DNA of 64,000 bases, taken from contig CM043944.1 in the NCBI GenBank assembly GCA_014529385.2, positions 84,169,384 through 84,233,383 on the forward strand, given 5' to 3'. Below the pieces are notes generated by a model. It did not search any database and was not told the DNA's origin. It saw only the letters and a list, made by a program, of their open reading frames with translations. The number at the start of each line of letters is the position of its first letter. Within the stretch, counting starts at the first letter, position 1. The translations under genes and the position numbers were made by a program. Positions 13,100-23,774 of this stretch are shown piece by piece. This DNA is from Adiantum capillus-veneris (Eukaryota; Streptophyta; Polypodiopsida; Polypodiales; Pteridaceae).

Positions 13100-16000
13100 T
13101 ATACATTTCATATGTTCACACTCATGGTTTCATAGTCATCCTCACACTTCCCAATGCTTGAAATAACTCCACCTTTGACAACACATTCTGATGTATGAAT
13201 TGGTGAGCCTTAGAGTCCAGGCCAAGTACTTGCAGGAACACATAGTATAGATGCGCGCTTACATGGCATGTATGTCAGATACTTGCTTTCCCTTTTTTGA
13301 AAATCCTCACATGTGCATCTAGGGAAGTTTGACATTGTCATAGAGTAGTTCCCACCTTTTGCAAGAGACCCTTCTGTGCTAACATAGAAGCTATGTGTCT
13401 CATTGCACACTACAATCACCTCTTTAAGTAGATCTGCATTCATTGATCTGCCACAATATATCCGGCTAATAAATTCTTTGTTAACTTTGAACGCCACTTG
13501 ACAACCTTCCCATCTCTGAATTTTGGGTGGAACCCACTTGGTAGTCTATGCTCTCTAGGAACTGAACGATAAACATCTGTTGCACCACTCCCCCCTCCAA
13601 GAACAAAGCCATTTTCTTGGGAGATTTGCTTCACTTGGTTGCACATTAGTACCTTGCACCACCACCCAAACGCCAGGAGCTGGTCCAGGAGGCCCTACCA
13701 CCATGTCATGGACCTTCTGTGTGTGAGTGTTTGTGTTGTTACATAACCATATGAATCCTTCCACAATCCCTCCTGGCTGCAATCCATTTGAGGGATATTT
13801 CCTTTGGCCCCAAAAGCAAGGAGCAACAACACCCTTTTTGACATCCAAATTAATGTCATTGATGAACCGTCCACATATGTCACCTTGGTCTCCAACCACA
13901 CCAAAACAAGTCATCTTTCTCTCTGGCTCTATTCATTGTATTGACCACACTATCTTTGCAACATTTGTCTCATCGCACATCCCACCATCATTTGCTTCAC
14001 CATCTGGTTTTTGCTTACTAGCCACGGGTTTCATGACTGTAACATACTCGGGCCTGCAGCTATCCTCGTTGAGTAAAACATCTGCATCCACTAAAATAGA
14101 CCTCTTTCTTTGTACACTCTTCTCTTGCACACTTCTAATCATTTCTGGGCTAGAAATTCCAATCTCACGAATTGACGAGTGGGTAAGATCCACTAATCTC
14201 TTTGCAGCTCCCTTAGATGATGATTCACTCATAAAACGGTCAGCTATGTCTTTGATTCTAGGCCCATGGGCACTATGGATGCCCTTCAAATATGCATTGT
14301 ACCTTACGCTTTGCAGCACTACCATTGGCCATGTCTACACAAGCCGCTTCATAAAGACTAATGTGGTCTTTGTACCCAAATGATGCACGCATGCTTGCAT
14401 GCTTCAATTCAGACAGGTTTGTTGGAGGGCACAAATGCACCAGAGTCATCTTGAGAAACAAATCTTCCACCCGAGTGAGGAACCCTAATGTCCCACCATG
14501 ACAACCATGTCTCCAACGATGGAACCTCCCCTTGTACTGCATGTCTTGCTTTCCAAAATCTTCTCAACTCTCCCTTACATACCTCGGTTGCATTGTCACT
14601 AGGGGCATTCCACCACTTGCAGCACAAGATCTTATGCTCTTCCTGAGATGACGCACGAATGCACTTGACGGTGTGTCGTACCATGCTCTGCTCCTAATTA
14701 AAAACACAAGATCTTTCCCTCTTGGGATCAGCCTTCTTAGGTCCGCCAAAATAAACTGTGTATACAGCTATCCAATTGGCATTAGCCTCGTCAACCATGA
14801 ACCCTCTAAAAACAGGTTTCTCAAAGCCTGCTTCAAGAACCACATTGTTTAGCATTTTCCAAAACTCTGTCTGGGCATATTTATTTTCAATTGTGAATTC
14901 ACACGACGCAATGGTCAATAGATCTCGGACAAATGGGTCATAAACGTGTGCAAATATTGTAGGCCAGCCTTGCACTCGGTGAACATGATCAAAATGTACC
15001 CACATCTGCTCCAAATTTCCACCGGGTCGCATCCTATTAGCCAAATCAACTCCACTCCCTGGTCCCTTAATGGACATTTTGAATATGTGAGGTTGTTGCC
15101 TGTCTCTTAGTTGACCTGGGTACAAAAAACTTTGAATAAATGGATAGAGACATCTAGTCTTGAGATCTAATACTACTTCCAAGCCTTTAGAACTAATGTT
15201 TCTTAACTGCTTTGCCTTTTCTAGACATCTTTCAACTCTTTTTTTGTTAGATAATGGAGTGATTGAGTCTAAGAACTTAGCAAATTCACCATCCCCCAGA
15301 GCATTGAAATCATCAACACTCTCACCAACCAGCCTATCCAATATAACATCTTGAGTAGTGATCCGCTCCAAGTGGTTCGCGGTTGTGAAGGGGTCCTTCT
15401 TGGCACTCTCTCCCAATATGCAATCTATTTGTAATTCAATCGCTCTACTCCTTCCTTCTGCACATGGATGTCTATGTTCTCCTAGATGAATGGCACATCT
15501 AGTATTTTTGTCTTTATCTCTGGGCAAGCAATAGTAAATAACAGCAGGGCAAGTAGCAAGACATTCTGGCATCTGACCAAAGTGAAAGCATGTCAAACTG
15601 CCATCCTTCTTTTCTAGAAAACCTTTTGTACCACAATGAATCAGATGTCCATGCCATTGGACCTCATTCTGCATATTGGAGCGCGAATAATACGGACATT
15701 CATTGTTGAGACACCTGAGATGTCCACAACATCTACTAAATATTACAACCCCATTTAAAAAATCACTGCTACATGTCACATACTTTGTCCACACATGACT
15801 ATCATGCTTTTGCTCCATTCCAATCATCCCTAAACCTTTCTTTGACGGAGGCAATTCATATGCAACATAGCCATCGTAATAAAGAGGAAGCTCATGCACA
15901 CTAATGACCTCCTTGACCTGTTGCAATGCAACATAAAAATTGCTTCGTAGGGGCATTTTTCGAATAATAGATATGACACTTGTGTGAATTGAAGAAACCT

Positions 16001-16322
16001 GCTCATCGTCCAAGTCAACATCAATGGGTGAAATCCTGCTCCCCTCCATTTTTGTCATACTACAGCTTGAAGAGACATCTATCTTATAGAACTGATGTTG
16101 GTCATGATGTAAATGAAACGTCAAGTTCCCTTTACCATCATCAGCAAGCTCCAGCTTTACTTGGGCACCTGATAGTGTCAATGGCTTCAAAGAGAACCCT
16201 ATCCCTTGGAGTTCAAAATGCAACTTAATAGCATCTACACCAACTTCAACCACCCTCTTGTCTGACTGCACAATCAACTTAGTTCCCAATTTGGGCCCAT
16301 ACATAGTTAGGTGTCTTGCCAT
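13100..16322 (-). pseudogene. MULE-type transposase with zinc cluster, DDE core and SWIM finger
   Basis: The first frame, 542 codons from the Met at 16,322, is open down to 14,694. Residues about 198-287 hold a Cys/His cluster (CCGHLRC, NECPYY, then TRCAIHLGEHRHP) like the WRKY-GCM1 fingers of MULE transposases. Residues about 441-520 (WVHFDHVHRVQGWPTIF, then GFMVDEANANW) resemble the DDE catalytic region. The stop at 14,694 lies inside CVFN-stop-EQSM and looks like TGG to TAG, since the same frame continues (WLSWWDIR). Two more frameshifts (near 14,470 and 14,300) carry it through TNLSELKHASM and GPRIKDIADRF. Close to 13,300 there is a SWIM-like CTCEDFQKRE with a downstream CKR where CKH is expected. 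It would have cut and pasted a MULE; it is now inactive. Confidence 0.75.
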
Positions 16323-16329
16323 AGATAGT

Positions 16330-16865
16330 TAGGTGAGAGCAGACGAGAAAATGCCAATGCAGACCTGAAGTTACTAGAGAAATACCATAGGAATACTAGT
16401 GCACAATTAAATAAATGGTTTATAAATACTTCAAAGCTTTTGATTTATAAATTTTTACCAACAAATAATGAGAAAAGGAGGTTCGGTTAAATGCGACGTT
16501 TCGGAATCACAAGAAATGATGATTGCAAATGTGACGTTTCTGGTAAATGATGAAATGTGATCTTGACAGGTATGTTTCAGAATCAAAAATATATTTTGTT
16601 GTCAGTCACATTAAACAAATATATATAATAAACTCCGTTGTCCGTGTGGGCTCGACGGCCAAATCATCACCACCACTCGTGTACACAATAAAAAAATCTA
16701 TGAATATCTGTTATATTCTAACTCATGATGACCTCATAAATATTTTTCAAATTTAATAAACCAAGTATTTTTACAAATACTTTTGAAATAGCTCTTAACA
16801 AACCAAGTATTTTTAAAACAAGGAAAACAAGCTCCGCGTTATGTAAATTGGTATGGAATTAAAAG
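16330..16865. other. Sequence upstream of the transposase
   Basis: AT-rich, no coding motif. It would hold the transposase promoter and possibly the terminal inverted repeat of the MULE, but no matching repeat was found near 12-13 kb. Confidence 0.4.
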
Positions 16866-16924
16866 AGCCATAAAAAATTGTGCAAACGACTTAACGCGGA
16901 CTGTTTTTGCAAAGTTTTAGATGC
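16866..16924. repeat. Palindromic element P1 (degenerate)
   Basis: The left arm AGCCATAAAAAATTGTGCAA pairs imperfectly with TTTGCAAAGTTTTAGATGCC, with TTAACGCG in the loop. It is the weakest member of a four-copy family. Confidence 0.6.
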
Positions 16925-16987
16925 CTTATCCATGGCAAATGAAGTGTGGCATTGCTGGCGTAGTATGGCAGCCATGAAGTGTGGTAT

Positions 16988-17053
16988 GGCATACAAAACT
17001 GTGCAAAAATAGTTCGCGTTAACCTAGACTATTTTTGCACAGTTTTGTATGCC
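16988..17053. repeat. Palindromic element P2 (perfect 26-bp arms)
   Basis: The arms at 16,988-17,013 and 17,028-17,053 are perfect reverse complements and start GGCATACAAAACTGTGC. The 14-base loop contains CGCGTTAAC. Such a structure could be a foldback or miniature transposon, or, if transcribed, a small-RNA precursor. Confidence 0.9.
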
Positions 17054-17338
17054 TCTTTAAATGCACCCACCAAGGCTAGGGGGTTGACCAAACACAGATT
17101 GCTTGGACTCATTTGGTGAAGCCCTACTGCTCCTTATGCAGCAGTTACAACCCGCGATGATGAGTGATACTCCCCCTTCTGATCAGAACTCACCAAGCGG
17201 CTGGCTCACTACAATGTGTTGCTCCAGCTGGCACCAACAAGCTGTACTTGGTTTGTGCTTTGCACCAATAGGTGACCTAAAGCATGTTTATGTTTAGTAA
17301 TGCCATGCGTCCTTGCAGTGGCCTGACCAAGCGTCCTT

Positions 17339-17428
17339 GCTTTCATGCTTCTGACATCTTGTAGACATTTCATGCTTTTGACATCCTAAGTTTGGCATTT
17401 CATGCTTTTGACATCCTGTAGACATTTT
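17339..17428. repeat. Short tandem repeat of CATGCTTTTGACATCCTGTAG-like units
   Basis: Three diverged units of roughly 30-35 bp, each containing TTTCATGCTT followed by TGACATC. Confidence 0.7.
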
Positions 17429-17606
17429 AGTCACATGTCCGATTGCAAGTGTTGACATGTCCAATTGCAAGGGATGGCAATACCCTCGTAACCTACCTTC
17501 CCAAGACTATAACCAATTAATTTTTACTTAAACCACGGATAGGATAGAGACATTGTAAATTTTGGTTAAACTGCTTGTTAGACAGCTTAAAAGAATGTAT
17601 AATGAA

Positions 17607-17670
17607 GCAACCAAACTATGGAAAAACAGTCTGTGTTAACGCCGGACTATTTTTCCATAGTTTTGGTTGC
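17607..17670. repeat. Palindromic element P3
   Basis: The left arm GCAACCAAACTATGG-AAAAACAGTC pairs with a right arm ending in CCATAGTTTTGGTTGC, with one indel and one mismatch. The loop contains GTGTTAACGCC, like P1 and P2. Confidence 0.85.
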
Positions 17671-17735
17671 GTGCACTTAACACATACCATGCCATACTTT
17701 TGTCACACATACTTCTACATGCTTTGATTAAATAT

Positions 17736-17786
17736 GGCAACCAAAAATGTGGAAAAACAGTCTGTGTTTCTACAGTTTTGGTTGCC
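17736..17786. repeat. Palindromic element P4 (shortened)
   Basis: GGCAACCAAAAATGT at the left pairs with ACAGTTTTGGTTGCC at the right with one mismatch. The middle part matches the left arm of P3, so P4 looks like a P3-type copy that lost part of its right arm. Confidence 0.8.
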
Positions 17787-17952
17787 TCTTTATACAAGCT
17801 TTGAATTGACACCACAAAGGTGATTAAAGTAGGCATTTGATAGAAAAAATTGAATACTTATAATATTGTTGAGTAGATGCTAATAGTTTTTTCTTTGTCC
17901 TTGAAGCTCATCCCTGAGAGGTTCTTCACGCAAAAGAGGGAGATAAACAAAG

Positions 17953-18778
17953 ATGCTGTCTATTATTGAATGCAGCGATCAAGTCAATACAATTGTTGCT
18001 ACAGATGTGGAGGATGATACTGATGCTACCCAAAGTGAACAGCTTGATATTGGGTCAGTCCATGAGACTGACAATGCACACGGTGCGGAAAAGGCATGCA
18101 TGGAAATTCTTCCTTTTGTAGTGCAGGCTGAGGTTGTGGGTGAGATGGATGTCGGAGATGAAAATCAACTCCACATGCAAAGAGGAGAAGATATATTACA
18201 AAAAACCAGAATTCTAAGTTGCTTTGAATGTCCACCCATCCCTCTCTGCAAACTAATTCCATATGCTAGAAAGCAAGGAGTAAGAGATGATGTTAGTGGA
18301 CTCAAAGCTACGTTTGCAAAAGAAGGATACATGCAAGAAAAGGGAGCATTTATTGTGTCTCTTTGGACATGCAAGCAAGAAGATACATTTGTGTCTGGTA
18401 AGCATAATTCTAGTTTGTTCTTTCTTGATTTTGCTTGATGTATTTATGCTAGCTGGTTAGTCTTATATATTCTTTTCTTAAGATGGTTTGTATGCTCTAA
18501 ATTTATAGTTGGATAATTCTAGTTTGTTCTTGCTTGATTTTCCTTGATGTATTTATGCTAGCTGGTTAGTCTTATACATGCTTTTCTTAGGATGGTTTGT
18601 ATGCTCTAAATTTATAGATGCCATTAAAGATTCTTGGGTTCCAATTTGGACGGAGGCAAATGAAGATTTTGAAAAAGCAATAGCGTCACAAAATGAGCTT
18701 CATATCCTGTCAGAAGGATGGTCTACGTTTGGGAGGGCAACCACAGGACCGTAGCTTGGGGAGCGGCGATTAAAGAAA
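17953..18778 (+). pseudogene. Two-exon gene with ParB/sulfiredoxin-like motif, truncated
   Basis: Exon 1 starts at ATG 17,953, with an acidic N-terminal half, then IPLCKLIPYARKQGVRDDVS and FAKEGYMQEKGAFIVS. It ends at a GT donor (TCTG then GTAAGC). A 3' site (AAATTTATAG) before 18,619 restores the frame in phase 1 and gives SDAIKDSWVPIWTEANEDFE and SQNELHIL. A one-base frameshift near 18,716 then leads to MVYVWEGNHRTVAW. The pattern IPLxxLIPYxR followed later by a GNHRTxAW block resembles the start and GxxR-type motif of ParB-like nuclease domains; this is an inference from short motifs. The gene is cut off at 18,778 by chromovirus gag, so its C-terminus is missing. No similar copy is seen elsewhere in the window. 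Confidence 0.55.
18403..18619 (+). repeat. Tandem duplication inside the intron of the ParB-like gene
   Basis: A unit of about 105 bp beginning ATAATTCTAGTTTGTTCTT and ending GCTCTAAATTTATAG occurs twice with small differences. The duplication copies the 3' splice site, giving two possible acceptors; only the second joins the frame used above. Confidence 0.85.
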
Positions 18779-20146
18779 AGATGTGGCTCCACGAAAACGG
18801 AGGTCTAAACGATTGCCCACTCCTCCCAAGAGGAAAAGATTAACACATAGTCCTTCTTCTCATCACTCCAAAAAAGAAGAGAGGAAACAAAGGAAGAAAA
18901 GGGCTAGGAAGAGGTCACCCTCTTCTCCTTCTTCTTCACCTCCTCCTCTTCTGACGAAAGCTATAGCTATTCTCCTAGAGAATACAAGAGGCGAGGACAT
19001 CGCAAATCATTTCCTACATGGTGAAGGTCACAAAAGCTAAAGAAGTTCAAGGAGGGAGGAAAGAGTATCTCTTTTCTCACCTGTGATGGCACCTGTGGTG
19101 CTACCGACAAAGTGTTAGCCTTCATCTAGCAATTTGATGCGGCCTTTGGAGACAAGGGCTTCACAGAGTCCTCTAAGCTATGCCATGTAGCTATGCACTT
19201 CCAAAAATAAGCTCGTCAATGGTGGGCTAGCCTTCGTGGAAATGGTGAAGCCCCAAAGACATGGAAAACTCTACAAGTTTCCATCATGAAGCAATTCCTT
19301 GCAAGCGATGCAAAGGACAAACTGCTTACCAAATGGCGTAGCTTGAAGCTTCTCTCTCATGAGTCTATCCACAAGGATGTGGACACATTTTCGGATTTAC
19401 ATCTCAAGGCTACTGTCTTTCAAAAGATAGACTTTGCCGAGCAAAGGTAGCAATTCTGTGCATGATTACCTGAGGAGATGGCCGAATACATCAACTCTCA
19501 ACGGCCTGGTACTATTACAAAGTAATCCATCGCACCATGGTTGCTTCATGCATCAATTTCCATCAAGGGGCTAGACGTAATATCAAGCCCATGGAAAACA
19601 AAGACAAAAATGATGCAAAGGGGAAAACCAATGTTCAAAATTCTTCCCAAGCCACTGCCAACAACAACAACAATAATCGGTCCAAGGAGAAGGGAGTTTA
19701 CAAAGGTAAAAAAAAACTCTCTCCTGAAGAGCTTGAAGCTTTTCGCAAGGACCATAAGTGTTTCAAGTGTGGGGGGCAAGGACATGGCTATCCTTCTTGC
19801 CCCAAGAAGAATACTCGGAATGAGACTCTTAGGGATTCTACCATCGAAGCTCCAAAAGAGGATGCTCATTGCAAAGGATCATCACTTTCCTATGCTTGGG
19901 GAAAGGTAAGAGAGCATGATGCCTTCATCTTGTTTGACCCTGGCTCTACTCACAACTTCATATCAATGAAGTTGGCCACCAAGTTGGGCATTCAAGCTTT
20001 TGAGATGGGAGATATGGTAATGGCTGACGCAACTTTTAAAGGGACAGCAAGCCTCTGTTTCTCCCTTGATTGGGAATTTGAGGCTTCATGTCCAAAGCTA
20101 TGTCGACAAAGAAGACTTCTTCATCTCTCCTCTCCAACATGAGGAT
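18779..20146 (+). pseudogene. Chromovirus gag-protease, copy B (5'-truncated)
   Basis: Collinear with copy A from its basic serine-rich segment onward. It contains the Retrotrans_gag region, with the same TAA (AAAAATAAGCTC) as copy A plus an extra TAG before FDAAFGDKG. It also has a zinc knuckle CFKCGGQGHGYPSC and an intact retropepsin motif FDPGSTHNFIS. The last clean frame is 19,537-20,142. The 5' LTR and gag N-terminus are absent; the sequence starts abruptly next to the ParB-like gene. It leads without interruption into the pol region below, so copies A and B are two copies of one family rather than one intact element. Confidence 0.85.
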
Positions 20147-20379
20147 GCTATCTTAGGGGGCGCCATGGTTTGCTTGCATGGCTGTAAACATGAAGTTTCG
20201 TGAAAGGAGAATCTACTTCACCTACAGGGGAAAGAACATGTATATAGATGCTAGTGAGTGTGGTCGCACTATTCCACTTGTAAATCCTCTTGCTTTTGAT
20301 AAGTCAATGAAGAGCTCAATTTCTGCGTACATGAATTTTGTTTAAAAGATCCTAATGTTTCATCAAATGTAAATGGTAG

Positions 20380-21310
20380 GAATCAAGAAGAGTTAGACTT
20401 GTCTAATTTTCTAAAAGGATTCCAAGATGTGTTCATCAATGATATCCCTATGGACTTACCTCCAAAAGTAGGGAATGATGGCCATCGCATTGAGCTCCTT
20501 CTAGGAAGCTCACTGCCTAACAAGCCTCCTTATCGAGTCTCACAAGCTCAACAAAAGGAGATCATGAGGCAAGTACAGGAATTGGTAGACAAAAGGATGG
20601 TCAGGCCTAGTTCCTCTCCCTTTTGTTACGTTTGGTCTATATGAATATCTAGTCATGCCTTTTGGCTTGACTAATGCACCAACTATGTTCAATCGTCTAA
20701 TGGAGAAAATTTTTAGACCTTATCGTAAATTTACTAGAGTGTTCTTTGATGATATCATCATCTACTCCCAAGTCTTTGGAGGAACATAAGCAACAGCTCC
20801 AAGTGATTTTTCAAGCATTGAGGGAGAATAAGCTTTTTCTCAACCAAAAGAAAAGTGAATTTTTCCTTCAAGAGATTCAATTCTTAGGTCATATTATCTC
20901 TCAAGATGGTATTCATATGGATCCATCAAAGTTAGAGGTAATAAAAGCATGGCCTAACCCAAGGAATCTACATGAGCTAAGAAGCTTTATTGGTATGTGT
21001 GCATACTATAGACGCTTCATAGCAAAATTCTCTCAAGTAGCAGGACCACTACATGACTTAACTAAGAAGAACATTAAGTATGTATGGAGTGCTAAGGAGC
21101 AAAATGCTTTTGATAACCTCAAAGAGAAGCTTACTTCCCAACCAGTCCTCATACTTCCGGATCTCTCAAAACCATTTGAGGTCCAATGTGATGCTTCTGG
21201 TGATTGCCTTGGAGCAGTTTTGCTTCAAGAAAGGCATGCCATAGACTATGAGAGCCGAAGGCTCAATACTGATGAGAACGAGTCTTGGGCATTTATGAGA
21301 AAGAGCTTTT
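20380..21310 (+). pseudogene. Chromovirus reverse transcriptase with internal deletion, copy B
   Basis: The start of RT is seen in FQDVFINDIPMDLP, HRIELLLGSS and [20 protein letters not shown]. At about 20,625 it jumps straight to [16 protein letters not shown]. The intervening block, which in gypsy RTs carries RMCIDYRALN and the catalytic Asp of IDLKSGYHQI, is missing; by family comparison about 60-70 codons are lost. The catalytic pair of motif C (FFDDIIIYS) is present, then the frame shifts near 20,760 and resumes as [28 protein letters not shown] and FIGMCAYYRRFI, followed by the RNase H start FEVQCDASGDCLGAVL. The enzyme could not be active. Confidence 0.9.
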
Positions 21311-21500
21311 AGTTGTTCTACATGTCCTAGACACATGGAAGCACTACTTATTGGGGACTCCGTTCATTCTACGAACCAACCACCAAAGTCTCAAGTATTT
21401 CATGACGCAAACCAAGCTTTTCGACAAACAAATGACGTGGAAAAATTTTCTTTTGCAATTTAATTTTCATATTGCTCACATTGCTGGTAAGCACAACTGA
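21160..21500 (+). pseudogene. Chromovirus RNase H, copy B
   Basis: QCDASGDCLGAVLLQ holds the first catalytic Asp, and ESRRLNTDENESW corresponds to the family block with the conserved Glu. A frameshift near 21,300 leads to KELLVVLHVLDTWKHYLLG and FILRTNHQSLKYF, where TDH is usual and here reads TNH, so the Asp is lost. It ends at NFHIAHIAGKHN, the family boundary before integrase. RNase H would remove the RNA strand after reverse transcription. Confidence 0.85.
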
Positions 21501-22400
21501 TGCACTTTTACGACGACCAAAAATTAATGCGGTGTCTATAGTTACTCATGATTATCTATCTTCTATGATAGATGAGTATGCTACTGACACTGACTATAGA
21601 GACATAATGTCATCCCCTGCTTTGGGGAAGAAAGAGGAACCATTCACCTTGCAGGATGGTTATCTTCTCCACGGCAATAGTCTATGTGTTACACATTCCC
21701 TTCGTGAGAAAGTTATGTATGAATCCCATGCTCCTCCAGATGCGGGGCATAGAGGTATTCAACCTACTCTCCGAGGAGTAGAGACGTATTTCTATTGGCC
21801 TACCATGAAAGTAGACATACAAGAGTATGTTTCAAAAAGTGTAGTATGCCAAAAGACCAAATATGATAGAGGGAAGCAACCTGGATTACTCCAGCCATTT
21901 CCTATCCCAAATTCACCATGGGAGAGTATATCCATGGATTTCATCTTTAGATTACCCAAGTCTATCCATGGGAATACGAGAATATGGACAATAGTTGGCA
22001 GGTTTAAAAAGCAAGCACATTTTATTCATGTCAAAAAGACTATTAAGGCACATCAAATGGCAACTCTCTTCATATCACAGATTTTCAAACACCATGGATT
22101 ACCCACATCCATTGTGTCAGACAGAGAGCCTAGAATGACCAGTCATTTTTGGAAAGGTCCCTTTGAAAATCTAAGACCAAGATTAAATTTCTCTTCGGCC
22201 TATCACCCATAAACAGATGGCCAAATTGAGATAGCCAATCTTACAATACTCGATCTACTACAGACTTATGTTACAGAAGTAGATCAACGCTCACAATGGG
22301 AAAAGTACTTACCTCTTGTAGAGTATGCCTACAATAATACTCTACATACTTCTACGGGAAAAGCACCTTTTGAGACAATGAGGGAATACCTAAAAGTCCC
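21500..22400 (+). pseudogene. Chromovirus integrase, copy B
   Basis: The HHCC finger reads ESHAPPDAGHRG then YVSKSVVCQKTK; the first Cys of the CxxC pair has become Ser. The catalytic core follows with SMDFIFRLPKS (first Asp), IVSDREPRM (second Asp) and, after a stop at 22,210, TDGQIEIAN (Glu). The stop interrupts the usual AYHPQTDGQ, consistent with CAA to TAA. The frame then continues with LLQTYVTEVDQRSQWEKYLP and VEYAYNNTLHTSTGKAPFE, and shifts near 22,385. Integrase would insert the cDNA; this copy is inactive by stop, frameshift and finger mutation. Confidence 0.9.
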
Positions 22401-23015
22401 TTGCTACTCAAAGTACATGGGAAGATCTTCGCCATCGATGAGCATAGCCGTGACCTACAAGAATCTTTTCAAAAGATTAAGGAGGCTATATCCATCTCTT
22501 AACAATGGCAAAAAGTTGTTGCTGATAAGCACAAAAGGGCTTTAATGTTCAAAGAAAATGATTGGGTCTTACTCAAGTTTCTTAAAGCTCGATTAAGGCA
22601 AACAACGGGCAAAAATCCTACGGGCCATCAAAAGTATTATGCTAAACTAGAAAATAGATACTATGGTCCTTTCCACATCTTGAAGCCCATCAATGAGACG
22701 GCTTATCAACTCAAGTTGCCCAAACATTGGCTCATAAACAATGCCTTTCATGTAAGCCTACTTAAGCCCTACAAAGGAGAGCCACCAAGTGAACCAATTA
22801 TTGAAGACCCTCCCGAAGTTCAAGACCAAGAAGAGGTGCTACAACCCGAAGCTATCCTTCGGCATGAAGACAAGGTACTAATACATGGTAAGATTATCCA
22901 ACGGTATCTTAATAAGTTCAAAAATTATCCTTTTGAAGATGCTAGATGGATGCAAAGAATACAGCTTAAGGATAGTATGAACCTTGTCAATGCTTACAAT
23001 GCTACATTAGAGTAA
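22400..23015 (+). CDS. Chromovirus integrase C-terminus with chromodomain, copy B (remnant frame)
   Basis: After the HSRDLQESFQKIKEA-like stretch, which is broken by a TAA, a clean frame of 156 codons runs 22,545-23,015. It starts MFKENDWVLLKF and contains KYYAKLENRYYGPFHIL and INNAFHVSLLKPYKG. Its last third, starting EVLQPEAILRHEDKVLIHGK and then YLNKFKNYPFEDARW, fits a chromodomain, which places the element among chromoviruses. Chromodomains in this family steer integration toward particular chromatin. The frame is intact, but the upstream pol is not, so it is not expected to be made as a functional polyprotein. Confidence 0.8.
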
Positions 23016-23376
23016 GCAAATGTACAAATTTCTTTTAAATGATTCATTTTTTTGTCTTATAAGACTAGTTCTCTTTTTAATTTTTCACAAATTTAACTAG
23101 TATACATCCTCAGAATCATGTTTGTGATGACGATGTCTCTCAAACACCAAGTAGAATTTGTCACTCTCCTTTGGGAGAATGAAATGGACCAAAGAGCAAA
23201 CATGCTTGCGGCAGCTATGTCTCCCAAGCACCGAATGGATTAATCATCCATCTGGGAAAGATGTCGTAGGGTAAAAAGGGATCCTCGTGACCTGCTAAGT
23301 AAAATTGATTAATGACTAAGGATTTATCTCTTCTACATCATAGTCAAGGAGGACTATGATTTCAAGAGAGATGTAA
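23016..23376 (+). other. Chromovirus 3' untranslated segment
   Basis: Non-coding sequence between the chromodomain stop and the 3' LTR. It ends with a purine-rich run (TTCAAGAGAGATGTAA) before the LTR start TGTCATAAAA at 23,377, a probable polypurine tract. Confidence 0.6.
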
Positions 23377-23492
23377 TGTCATAAAAACTAATATCTAACC
23401 AACCCAAATGATTCTCTCATATTAATTTGATCACTTAATGTGGGAGAATAAACGGGAACAAGAGTTAAGATATTGAGATGTGCTTATAGATT

Positions 23493-23685
23493 TGAAGGAG
23501 TACGAGCGGAAGTGCGACGCGAGAGAGAGTGCGAGAAGAAGAGCACGACGATATGGTGAACTCGCTCTACTGTAATGTGTAGAGCATAGTGAGTTCTTAT
23601 TAGGTTTTTTACAAAAGAATATGTGTACATACCTGGCGGCCCGCCCACTTACCTGGGCAACCACATTGGGCTTTATACCCCAACA
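23493..23685 (-). repeat. Copia 3' LTR
   Basis: 193 bp, TG...CA, paired with 28,848-29,040. On the element's strand this is the downstream LTR. Confidence 0.95.
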
Positions 23686-23697
23686 ACCTCCCACTTA
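23686..23697 (-). other. Copia polypurine tract
   Basis: On the minus strand AGTGGGAGGT directly precedes the TGTTGGGG start of the 3' LTR. Confidence 0.85.
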
Positions 23698-23774
23698 AAG
23701 TCCAATGTGGTACTTTAAGTGTGAGAGAAGCTACTATACAAGCTAATATACAAGAGATGTAGAGAAGTGATGTA

